A DNA stretch of 64,000 bases from Phoenix dactylifera. Taxonomy: Eukaryota; Streptophyta; Magnoliopsida; Arecales; Arecaceae. The notes beneath the pieces are model-generated. The model did not search any database. It had not been told where the DNA came from and worked only from the letters and a program-made list of their open reading frames with translations. Position numbers and translations under genes: made by a program. The stretch is taken from the NCBI RefSeq assembly GCF_009389715.1, contig NC_052399.1:14139646-14203645 (forward strand), given 5' to 3'. Shown here in pieces: positions 54,970 through 64,000 of this stretch; position 1 is the stretch's first letter, and every line of letters starts with the position of its first letter.

Positions 54970-57900
54970 GTAAGTTCATATGGTTTAAGTCTATAAGACC
55001 AGAATTCACTTTCATATGAGTTGGCTCCTGGATACTAATTTTGGTTGATTTCATATTGTTATATATGTGTATATCTTAATATGCATGCCGTGGAGGAGCA
55101 AAATTGAATTTTTGTCATTGATAAGGCTTCCTCGGTTGTTTTACATGTCGGATGGTCCTTTTGTAAATATCATTTTGTCGATACAATGTGTCCTATGATT
55201 GTGCTTTTGCCGTTACATGTTTGCTTACACTAGTTTAAGCTATAGCAAGCTTAATCTTTTCTCCTTTTGGCTTGTTTCTCATATAAGAATCTAAGTTGCT
55301 TGCGTGTTAATGGTAGGTTGATCTATTTATGGTTTCAAATTCACCATTTCGGTACTGGAGCCCGTACCGGTACCATCTTGTTACTATGTCGGTACGTTCG
55401 GTACAGAGGTCAGATAATCAACAAAAGATTTTTGTAATATGCATTGGAATTTTGAACAAATAATTCCCCATAACTGGGAGCAACAAATAAAGATTGTTTG
55501 TTGAATTTGTCCGATCTGCAAGGAGAAGTGCTCTTCGTTGACTCTTTGCTTCTGACACTAAGGATTGCTCCAGCAAAGGCATTTAAAAGGATAAGAAATC
55601 TTCAAACGGTACGCAGAGGCAGAAGGCATGAAACAAGAAAGCTTAGTGGGATAGCAGGAAAAGCAAGCCCACATACCGACACTCAGTACACCCCTCATAC
55701 CGCGTATTGGTTTGGTACCAATACGCATTGGTATCAACTGGTACGGCAAACCATGCTATGGTTCTCTTCTTCTTATTGGAGGAAGGATAAGAGGGTGGGG
55801 TTCATCAAATCCATCTTATGATGGATGTATCCCTAAAGAAGTTTATATGGAAGAGTTTCATTTAAAATGTCATCTTTTTTATATTGAGTCTACCTTTGCT
55901 TCAAAAATCTTTACCTTTGAAGCGTATCATGATGCGTACCTATCACAACATATTAGAACTTTACTTTCCTTTTTAGTAAATTTACAGCTGAACAGCAGGG
56001 GAGAAACCTGAAGCCATGTAGTTGGTAGGGAGCAAATTATTGGTTGGTGCCTTGAGCAGATACATTTTCAAAGCTCTCATATTTGCAATTGAGAAAAGAT
56101 CCACAAATTCATGGACGGGAATACATTATCTAACCATGGAAGAAAATTGATCATGAAAGACCTAAACTTGAGGCAAATTCATGTGCAATACCAACATGTG
56201 AGGATGATGTCGGTCTGTAGCTTATTTTGCTGTTGCTGATCCAGATAGTACTCCAAATGAAGGAATTTAGAAGGAAGATTCTATGGAATCTCCTTTGGGT
56301 AGTCTTGTTGGGAAGATTTTTGACAATGACTCTGTTACATGACAGGAAGTTTCTTACATTGCCCACTGTTCCAGATGCAACGCCCCACCTGAGAGCATAT
56401 GGTATATCCTAGAGGAATGCTCATACACCAAGGAATCTAGGATTTATCTCAAGATGGTTAAGGATAGCAAATATGAAGATGATGGAAGACTTGCTTGCTG
56501 AAATTGTAAGCATAAAAGACTTCAGGAACATTCTTGTTGAAGAATATGAGTGAACAATCATGGGATAGGCTTGTTGGATGCTTTGAAAAGAGCAAACAGG
56601 ATCAACTAATTGGTCAGTGAGAAACACTCTGCTGCAAGCTAGTGATTTCGGAAGTCTAAATGTATACTACAAATTGCACTATAGGAGGAAAGGAATACCT
56701 TAGAGGAGCTGGGACTATGTTCCGTCCTTATTGGGCAAGAAAAAGCAAGTTTAAAATAGAAGTCTCTTAAAGGGCAATGGATTAAGATTAACATAATGTG
56801 GTCCTTTAAGTAGGTCTGGTCTTGTGGGCCTAGGCATTATGGTTAGAGGTGCTTGTGAAAACTTTTTTACTCTTTGATGGATCATGGAATTAATTCTCTT
56901 GATGCAAAAGCTTAAGCTTGCTTAATACAGCAGCTATTAAATGAAGGTGTGAAGAATCAAAGCTTTATGTGGAAGTGGACTCCTTGTTGACAAACATGTT
57001 TGAGGGGCTTGGAAGGCAAGTTGGTGGCTGAGACTTGTGGTATTAGTATATTAGAAGTACCTGTAACCAGATCCAAGGTTGCATCTCTAGCTGTACTTCT
57101 AAATAAGTTAGATCGACTAGTTACCTGCTAGTAGGCTAATCAAGAAGTTTTCTTTTATTATCTTTTACACCTGGTTGTCTGGCGAGTCAGGAGATCTTCC
57201 TGCAGAGCTGAACTCCATAATTGGAGCTGTACAGATTAAACAGTCCAGATCCAGATCATACTGTTGAAAATGATGCTGTGAAAAATTTAGAGTTTGTTAT
57301 GTTGATCATGATTTTCAGCATCTGGTATGCGAAGAAACCACAGACACATGCACACACAGAGAGACAGAGAGGGAGCCTTCTTACCCATGAATAAAGACGT
57401 CACTAAATAGAATAAATTTAGGAATAAGATTAGGCAGTTTTATGTCATCTATATCCCAGCCTACTGAATTTCGGTCTGCATTTTTTTCGACTGTGTGTTT
57501 ATGATTATTAGTTTTATAAATTCTTGATTTGTATGGTATAGCTTGCAGCTTGCATTTTCATACCCTAACACTAATAGTACCACTTCATTTTGTCTGCTGA
57601 TCCATGGATAAGAAACCACCTATATATTGATATTTGGTTTTGGTTTATGCAAATTTTAGATGTTGTCCATTATGATTATTTGTGTGGGTTCTCAATTTAG
57701 ATGGGCCACTGTGAGTTTTGCTTCATTAGGATTTGCCTCAAATTTAACCTGTAAAATTATGTATAACAGAAATTTTTATAAAGAGGTATGTATTTAAGGT
57801 TTTGAAGGGAGCTGAAGGGGCTTATAGTTAGGGTTTTGAAATGTGCTGAGGGGTTGTATGTGTGACACATGTGCCTGAGCAATATGGTGTTTTATGCATT

Positions 57901-58574
57901 TGAATGCCCACCTAGATGGATTTGTGAAACAGTAGGTTTGTTTTACAAATCCAAAATATTTGGACATCTTACAGTGACGTCTATGACGATTAGCTCCATG
58001 GAAGATCACAAATAGTAAGTGCATTGAAATCCCATGGATGTTTGTCTGGTTAGTAGATCTGTCAACGAGGTTTTCGGTAGAACTCATCCGAGTATTTTGG
58101 ATTTATCTTTTATTTGTTTATCAGACATTTTTAAAGTCATAGATTTTTCAGTTTTTGTGAGATGGGTCCCAAAATTTTGCAAACATTTTCTTCCCAGATT
58201 TATGCAAAGCTACTCTATTTCCATTTTGGAATTCCATTGTTCAGTATCTAATAGTTAAAGGATGTGGGTTTCTGATCTTTAAGTTTATTGCTTTTAAAAA
58301 TGTATAAATACCCTCGTTTCTCTGACCAAATTGTTTTTTCTTATTTGACAGATGTCTCTTCTCCATTGAACTGGAGTTGGACTATCCTTGCACTGTTCTC
58401 GAACATTACCTCTCATGCTTCTTGCTGTTTCCTCTTGGTTGTGTGCTCGTTTATGCAGTATGTCCTTAAGTAGTCCATACAAGTCTGCTCCTCTGCAAAT
58501 GTGAAATACTGCAAAAACCTTCAGTCGTTTTTCTTTGGAAGAATTATGACTATTTTTCTCCTTCTTGTTGGCAG
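54970..58574. other. Intron 2 of the CMC1-like gene
   Basis: 3.6-kb intron. It holds a repeat at about 55340-55760 rich in GGTACC/GTACCG words that resembles 36420-36540. Elsewhere only short motif-free frames. Confidence 0.5.
55340..55760. repeat. GGTACC/CGGTAC-rich dispersed repeat
   Basis: Words such as CCGTACCGGTACC and TTGGTATCAACTGGTACGG recur in both orientations. The block CACTCAGTACACCCCTCATA (near 55680) has a diverged copy, ACTCGATACACTCCTCATAC, near 36477. This pattern matches a dispersed repeat type seen in monocots; that is recollection, not a search. Confidence 0.45.
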
Positions 58575-58623
58575 TACCAGTGACAATGTCTTGGAAGAAA
58601 TGAAGAAAATATCACATGCTTGA

Positions 58624-61600
58624 ACGGGAAAGAAAGGACAGAAGTCAGCTCTAAGCAGCTTTTACATTTTGGCATCCATTGCAGAGTTAACATATCATCT
58701 GTTACATTGGAATATCCTGGCCCATTTTGTGTTGTTTGGTAGAAGCCTGGAAAGGACTGAAACGACGTATGTGTTTTCATATTTAGTTTCTCAGACTCTG
58801 ATTTTTTATGGTACAGTATCGTATATCGAGTCATGCCAAATGCAACGAGATTGAGACTCTGTTCATGAAGAGAACATGCTAGAGGACACAATGCTGCTTA
58901 CAATGCTTGGAAACTGAGAACAAGGCAAAAAAGGGAATGCTTCAATTAAATCTTTTTCTATTTTTTGAGAATAAATTAGATCTCTTTCTTATTGTTTCAC
59001 CTTGCTGTCATTCCAGTGATCTCGAACAGCATTCGACAACCGAATACGGATGGATCCTGGTGCTGTATGCTTTCATGTAACCATTTGCAGTGTGCATGCA
59101 GCGCTTCATCGTGCAGAGATTTTAAGGTAATACATAGCTGAAGGCGATTTAACTTCTTGTTACATGTCAGCCTGAGATGAAAAACTCGGGTGAATGGTCT
59201 GCTTGTTATTGATCTGAATCGTGTTTTCCAGCAAGCAAGACCCATCCTAAATTCCAGATGCAACTTCGACCATAGCCTACGATTTATGCGGTGTGACAAG
59301 TTGGAGCAGCCCACTGTTATTTCCACCTAACGTGTCTCGCGGTTGATCAGAAGCACTTGTAATCGAAGGAATGGGAGATCAGCAGTGACATTGGAACTTT
59401 CGAGCAGGAAATGGACGTGCTAACAAGCGAACAAAGTCGGCACGGCGTGCGTGCTTTCTCTTCCATTAATTTATAGGGAGTGTTACAGCAGCCAGGGAAC
59501 GAAGAAAAGCTTCTCAAACTAATTAAGATTCCTGTATTCGTTGAGAAGCGACGTAGTTCCGTCAACATGCTACCAAGAATATATCGACAGGATTGCTATC
59601 TTTTCTTGATAAGTACCGGATTGATATCTTTATCCTTTCCATATTCCCACTTTCTCGTAGTCATCTTTTTGACCCAATTCTTTGGTCGTCTCACGAGAGA
59701 GAGAGAGTGTGTGAAAAATGGCCCAACCGCCCGTCAGATAAGTTGGTTTGGTGCCATCTTTCCATATTCCCCTGGGAGGCCATTCCGAAAAAAAATTCGA
59801 ATAGCTTTATAATTCAAAGTGACATGCTGAGCATGATCTATGGTTCCCAAAGGCGTGAGCACGATCGTACAGATGCCATGCAATCAGCACAATTCAAGTC
59901 ATGAGATCGAGCGTATCTTGTGAATCAACTAAGGCTAAGGCTACTGATGCTGACCTACGCTGCTTGCTTGGCTGAGCGACGGGTTTAACTTTCTTGTACC
60001 GACCGATAGAACAATTTTTATAGTGTCAGAAGTAAAAAGGAAGGACACGACTCCATGTCTCTTATTTTAATCTGCTACTACTTCGGCTTTCATCTTCTAT
60101 CCTTGGATGTGAGGTGAATTCGAAGCTTGTCTGACTTCTTGTTATTCTTAACAAGATGTTCTTATTGGCCATGATATGCATGCAATTGCAGTATGTCCAG
60201 TTTCTGGTTTCGGTCCACTAAGACACGTGAAAAGCAAGGTACACTGGAAAGCTGGGATGGAATAAAATATCGCGGGTTATTGTGCTGAGACAACCGACCC
60301 ACTAGGTTTAGCAATCTTTGTATTGATCCCTAGAAAGATTGGTTGTCATCCTCACCATTTTTAAAAGAAAAGTTATAGTAATGATTTGTGAAGGGAACAC
60401 AATCCAGTATTACCATGGTTTCAGGAAGGGCTATTATGATGTTCTAAACAAACTATTACCGCGGGAAAGGGTGTCCGAGTCTCTGGATTGGCTCAAGTAG
60501 GTCTCAACCGTGACTGCCTGGGGACAAGGTAGCTGCCTATAGCCCCTAGGCAACTGATGAGCCCCTTTTAATCAAACTATTGTTTATTTTCCACTGTTTA
60601 CACTTAAAAATTAATTGGTTATAGATAAATTATAGAAAAGGATCAAAAATATTAGATTGGTCAAAATTTAATTAGTTAATTAATTTATATATGATAATTG
60701 GAAAGACTAGTTTAGCTACTTGTCACTTATATAAAAGACCATGTATGAGTGGGTTTTTTTTTTGCTAGAATTAACTTTCCGAAGGAAGTTATTTAGATGA
60801 ATGAGAAGTCAATCATACAAAGAACTGCATCAAGAGAATTACTAAGCATGAAAAATTATTGCTTTATAAAAGCTAGCAAGAAGACTTCAATGGGTCTCTC
60901 ACGTTCTCACACACGACTAGGATGGATTTATCGCAGTCTCTTCACCAAATAGGCTATTTCAACCTGTTATATTAGAACTTATATTTTTATGTAATGTGGA
61001 GATTTAATCTACTCTACAGTGTATCTTGATTTTGGTGTATAAAAATGCTTGAGTGTTCTCCTTTTTCTAATCTCATTCCTTCTTTAAACCCATCTTATTT
61101 TATCTTGTTTTTCTCAATTACTTGTATTAGATAAATCAATAGTACATGAGTTCAAATTAAATAAAAGATTCTCTATGATATCTTTCTCTTTGTCTTATTC
61201 ATTCTTTTGGTGCACTTTTCTTTTGATATTTATTCTATATGAAATTTTAAGTCCTCCTAAGGCATGAAAAAGAATTCAAATAAACAAAGATCATCAAGAG
61301 AAAACTTCAAACACAAAAAAAGGTTGTTATATTGACCATTATTAGCTGTGATATCAAACAATGATAACACCCACAATTATGTCATTTTGCCTTTATGCAT
61401 TGCATACATGAAATAATGTTTTTTTTTTTGAACCTACATAATATTTTATAATATTAATCTTAATCAAATGAATAATGAAAGAGCTATTTTGTTGTTTTAC
61501 TTAGGTGACATTCTAAAGCCAGAGCAAAAACAAAGGGTGACATCCTAAACAGGATGGTCATGTCCTATAGCCTCCCAAGGTGTAGACAAGACATCTCTAC

Positions 61601-62880
61601 ATTCTCAATAATTACAGGAGGGTATGGTATTTATTCTACGCGAAATTTTTTGATCAACGAACGATGTCTTGGCGCGCTTCTAAGTGAAGCAACTAAAGTA
61701 AACGACAAAACCAAAATAACACTTTTATACACTGTTTGACTCCTAGGTCAACATCATTTGTTTACACAAAGGGAGAAAACGTCGAATACTTCCATCCAAA
61801 ACCACTCAGCCCACATTCGGTCGGAATAAAGTTGCTGCAACTCTGAGAAATGCAAGGATGCATGCATACAACACCAAGTTGGCATTCAATCTCTATGCAC
61901 GGCCAAGGATGTAAGCATGGTTCCACAAACTCATGCCACCGTCATAAGACCATCCTTATGCGAGAGAATGAATTCATGAGAGGACGAATGACCATATTCA
62001 GGCATCGTTGTTACTGAATGAACCAACACTTGAGTAGCCAAGCATGATAATTCACAATGAAAACTAATAAAACAAGCCCACACAGAACTGCTCACGAGGT
62101 CAGTCTGAAGGAAAACACAAGGCAAACAACATGACCACGGTGATGACCAACCTGTAGTCAGTGTCTCTCAAATTGGCAACTTGGCATTGTTATGCTCTCC
62201 ATGATCCAAGGTTTGACCTGAGAATATTTGCTTTTTAATAGTCCCGACTGAATTCAGATAGGATGAGGCATGGAGACCAGCCCACAATTATTGGAACCAT
62301 ACTCGTGTCGCTCAAGGTGGGTTCCTCGAAGAAAACCCAACCAGGGTCCTCATCACCTTTTGCCCTTCAACCCTAGACTTCATCTCAGAAGCTGCCACTT
62401 GGCCTGTTGCATATATATATATATATATATATATACGGCATTCCAGCTGTGGCCCATTTGCAGTGCTGACAAGACTCTGAAGTGCATCGACAATCTTGGT
62501 TGAAGCGTGAAAGACAAGTATGAGACGGCAATGCCAAGCCATTAACCCAATACTTTAAAGTAAATAATAATATTGCTTCCTCTTGCACTTTGTAAGGCGG
62601 AAGTGTCCGGATTTCGACACAATTAGGCAGTGGCCGGCCGGCGTCTGGTGGGGTTTTCTGCCCTTCACCCACCCCCACTTGCGGGTATTAATTGGTAGAT
62701 GACTAAGCCTTGCAGGACTTCTGAAAGGGAGTGTCGGACCTCCTTCCATCGCAGGACTTGCTCACATGTGGCAGAGCCTCGCGGACACTTGGCAGCAAAG
62801 GATAGGAGGAGCCAAGCACTTCAGATGCATCCGAACGTTTCCTCATCGTGCTTCCCATGACCCCTGGGTCAGACCCCCAC
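58624..62880. other. 3' UTR of the CMC1-like gene, then intergenic
   Basis: No coding gene recognised in 4.2 kb. A possible 3' UTR exon acceptor (GTCATTCCAG) occurs near 59016. A TA microsatellite lies at 62410-62435. The last 300 bases become GC-richer and are probably the carboxylesterase promoter. Confidence 0.4.
62410..62435. repeat. TA microsatellite
   Basis: An AT dinucleotide repeat of about 13 units, 550 bp upstream of the carboxylesterase start. Confidence 0.9.
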
Positions 62881-62892
62881 CTTTATAAATAA
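62881..62892 (+). promoter_or_regulatory. TATA box of the carboxylesterase gene
   Basis: CTTTATAAATAA lies 76-87 bp before the start codon at 62968. This is a strong plant TATA match at the right distance for a short leader of about 50 nt. Confidence 0.7.
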
Positions 62893-62967
62893 GCCCCCCC
62901 GAGGGCGTTGGATTGGGAGATAGATCAAGATCATCCCCTTCTTGGAGTAATTCCATCAGTATCTTTT

Positions 62968-64000
62968 ATGAGGAGAAGAATGGGCGTCCTTTCCCTGGGC
63001 GACTCAAGGCTCAACCATCAAGCAGGCAAGGATCATGGAGCTGTACTTGAGGAGATTGTAGGGCTCATCAGGGTCTACAAGAATGGTCACGTAGATCGTC
63101 TCCCGGCGGTCTCCGACGTGCCGTGCACTTGGGCCCCCGAGGCCAGCGTTACCAGCAGGGACGTGGTCATCAGCCATTCCACGGGCGTCTGGGCTCGGTT
63201 CTACGTGCCCAAGGCCCAAGGGCGCTTGCCCTTGCTCGTGTACTTCCATGGCGGCGGGTTCTGCGTCGGCTCTGCTGCATGGAGCTGCTACCACGAATTC
63301 CTGGCTCGCCTGGCCTCGAGAGCCAGCTGCCTCATCATGTCGGTGAACTATCGCCTGGCGCCGGAGAACCGCCTTCCTGCGGCCTACGAGGATGGCCTCG
63401 CTGCGACGAGGTGGGTGAGGCAGCAAGCAAGCTATGGCGGCTCCGACGAGTTCAGCTGGTGGAGGATGCACTGCAACTTCGCTCGAGTTTTTCTTGGCGG
63501 CGACAGCGCCGGCGCGACCATAGCGCACAACGTGGCCGCGCAGCTGGGATCTCTCGGCGGTCCCGAGTCCGTCCTGAAGCCGATCTGCCTCAGAGGAGTG
63601 ATTCTCATCCAACCTTTCATCGGCGGCGAGGCACGAACTGCGTCGGAGAAGGACCTGGTGCAATCTTCGAGATCAGCGCTCGGCTTGACCACGTCGGATT
63701 GTTATTGGAGGTTGGCGCTGCCCTTCGGCTGCAACCGTGACCACCCGTGGTGCAATCCCTTGGCGAAGGGCGCCCCGAGGCTGGAGGACTTGAAGCTTCC
63801 TCCTCTTCTGGTGTGCGTATCGGAGATGGACATATTGAGAGACAGGAATCTAGAGTTCTGCAAGGCCCTCAGGAGAGCAGGGAAGAGTGTGGAACAAGCG
63901 ATGTATGCCGGAGTGGGGCATGCCTTCCAAGTTCTCCACAACCATCATATGTCCCAAGCCCGGACCCATGAGATGTTGGCGCACATGAAAGCCTTCATTA
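62968..64000 (+). CDS. Plant carboxylesterase (CXE, GID1/HSL-type alpha/beta hydrolase), 3' end outside window
   Basis: One uninterrupted frame of 344 codons runs to the window edge without a stop. CXE enzymes hydrolyse carboxylic esters of small plant metabolites or xenobiotics; the substrate cannot be told from sequence. The oxyanion-hole motif is HGGGFC (His94-Gly97), and the nucleophile is Ser180 in GGDSAG. The catalytic Asp is probably Asp288 in VSEMD, and the catalytic His is His318 in GVGHAF. Presence of this His favours an enzyme over a GID1 gibberellin receptor, which lacks it. NYRLAPE at about 130 is also typical. ATG 62968 encodes MRRRM; the second Met (62980) is an equally good start. 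The usual length of about 320-350 aa means only the last few residues are missing. No intron is seen. Confidence 0.9.
   Translation, partial: MRRRMGVLSLGDSRLNHQAGKDHGAVLEEIVGLIRVYKNGHVDRLPAVSDVPCTWAPEASVTSRDVVISHSTGVWARFYVPKAQGRLPLLVYFHGGGFCVGSAAWSCYHEFLARLASRASCLIMSVNYRLAPENRLPAAYEDGLAATRWVRQQASYGGSDEFSWWRMHCNFARVFLGGDSAGATIAHNVAAQLGSLGGPESVLKPICLRGVILIQPFIGGEARTASEKDLVQSSRSALGLTTSDCYWRLALPFGCNRDHPWCNPLAKGAPRLEDLKLPPLLVCVSEMDILRDRNLEFCKALRRAGKSVEQAMYAGVGHAFQVLHNHHMSQARTHEMLAHMKAFI

Larger units (their letters stand above)
52310..58623 (+). pseudogene. CMC1-like COX assembly mitochondrial protein, apparent frameshift in exon 2
   Basis: Three exons with good splice sites: 52310-52364 (donor GTAATG), 54824-54969 (acceptor TTTCCAG, donor GTAAGT) and 58575-58623 (acceptor TTGGCAG). 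Exon 1 gives an 18-aa start, MGYIREARENHVKKKVEE; exon 2 starts ALGSKMKQKA. Plant CMC1/COX-assembly proteins continue K-A-L-K-E-C, but here GCACAAAGAATGC shifts the frame, as if 2 nt were lost. After the shift the family sequence resumes with two CX9C motifs, ECDHCSAKYAEC and CCKQANELNEC, ending LHQ. Exon 3 gives TSDNVLEEMKKISHA and a stop. Intact relatives are small intermembrane-space proteins with twin CX9C helical hairpins, needed for cytochrome c oxidase assembly. Without the shift it would be about 83 aa. A sequence error or a new pseudogene are both possible. Confidence 0.75.

Overview
The window is nuclear DNA of a flowering plant. Genes are split by GT-AG introns, exon GC is above that of the AT-rich intergenic DNA, and plant-type LTR retrotransposons, a LINE, a SINE and MITE-like DNA elements fill the gaps. 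Protein and repeat style suggest a monocot, possibly a palm; that is inference. I found no bacterial, organellar or CRISPR-like system.

Six protein-coding loci could be rebuilt exon by exon. (1) 6769-14842 (+): an ACD11-type glycolipid-transfer-domain protein, 4 exons, 246 aa, with a 6.2-kb second intron holding two adjacent transposons. (2) 17668-20580 (+): a 205-aa plastid-type single-membrane-span protein of unknown function, 2 exons. (3) 22737-28988 (+): a PRP4 (PRPF4B)-type splicing kinase, 12 exons, 1073 aa. (4) 46056-44119 (-): an IST1-like ESCRT protein, 5 exons, 518 aa. (5) 52310-58623 (+): a CMC1-like twin-CX9C COX assembly protein in three tiny exons over 6.3 kb, with an apparent frameshift in exon 2. 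(6) 62968 to the right edge (+): a plant carboxylesterase (CXE class), intact for 344 codons and cut by the window.

Region by region: 1-1355 is the 5' end of a minus-strand Ty3/gypsy element (LTR, initiator-Met PBS, gag with two stops). It lies against a decayed plus-strand Ty1/copia element (about 1397-4495) that keeps its 3' LTR. A family of three related non-autonomous DNA elements (10774-11828, 11832-13620, 15730-17574), called E1, E2 and E3 below, has matching termini, 3-bp target duplications and an AT-rich core. In E3 that core has become a seven-copy 138-bp tandem array. E3 ends 93 bp before the start codon of gene 2. The 29-44 kb interval has no gene I can support; it holds a decayed gypsy pol (34.4-36.2 kb), several inverted-repeat elements and a 173-bp LINE tail with a 16-bp target duplication. 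Between 46.2 and 52.3 kb lie a Tourist-like MITE, an LTR end with repeated primer-binding-site-like units, and a diverged 140-bp direct repeat.

The genes are unrelated housekeeping functions (lipid transfer, plastid membrane, splicing kinase, endosomal sorting, respiratory-chain assembly, ester hydrolysis) and do not form a pathway. The most interesting points are the frameshifted CMC1-like gene, the transposon family with its graded internal satellite and its insertions at two genes, and the PBS-like repeat array. Exon boundaries were set by hand from splice signals, reading-frame continuity and recalled family similarity; no alignment or transcript evidence was available.
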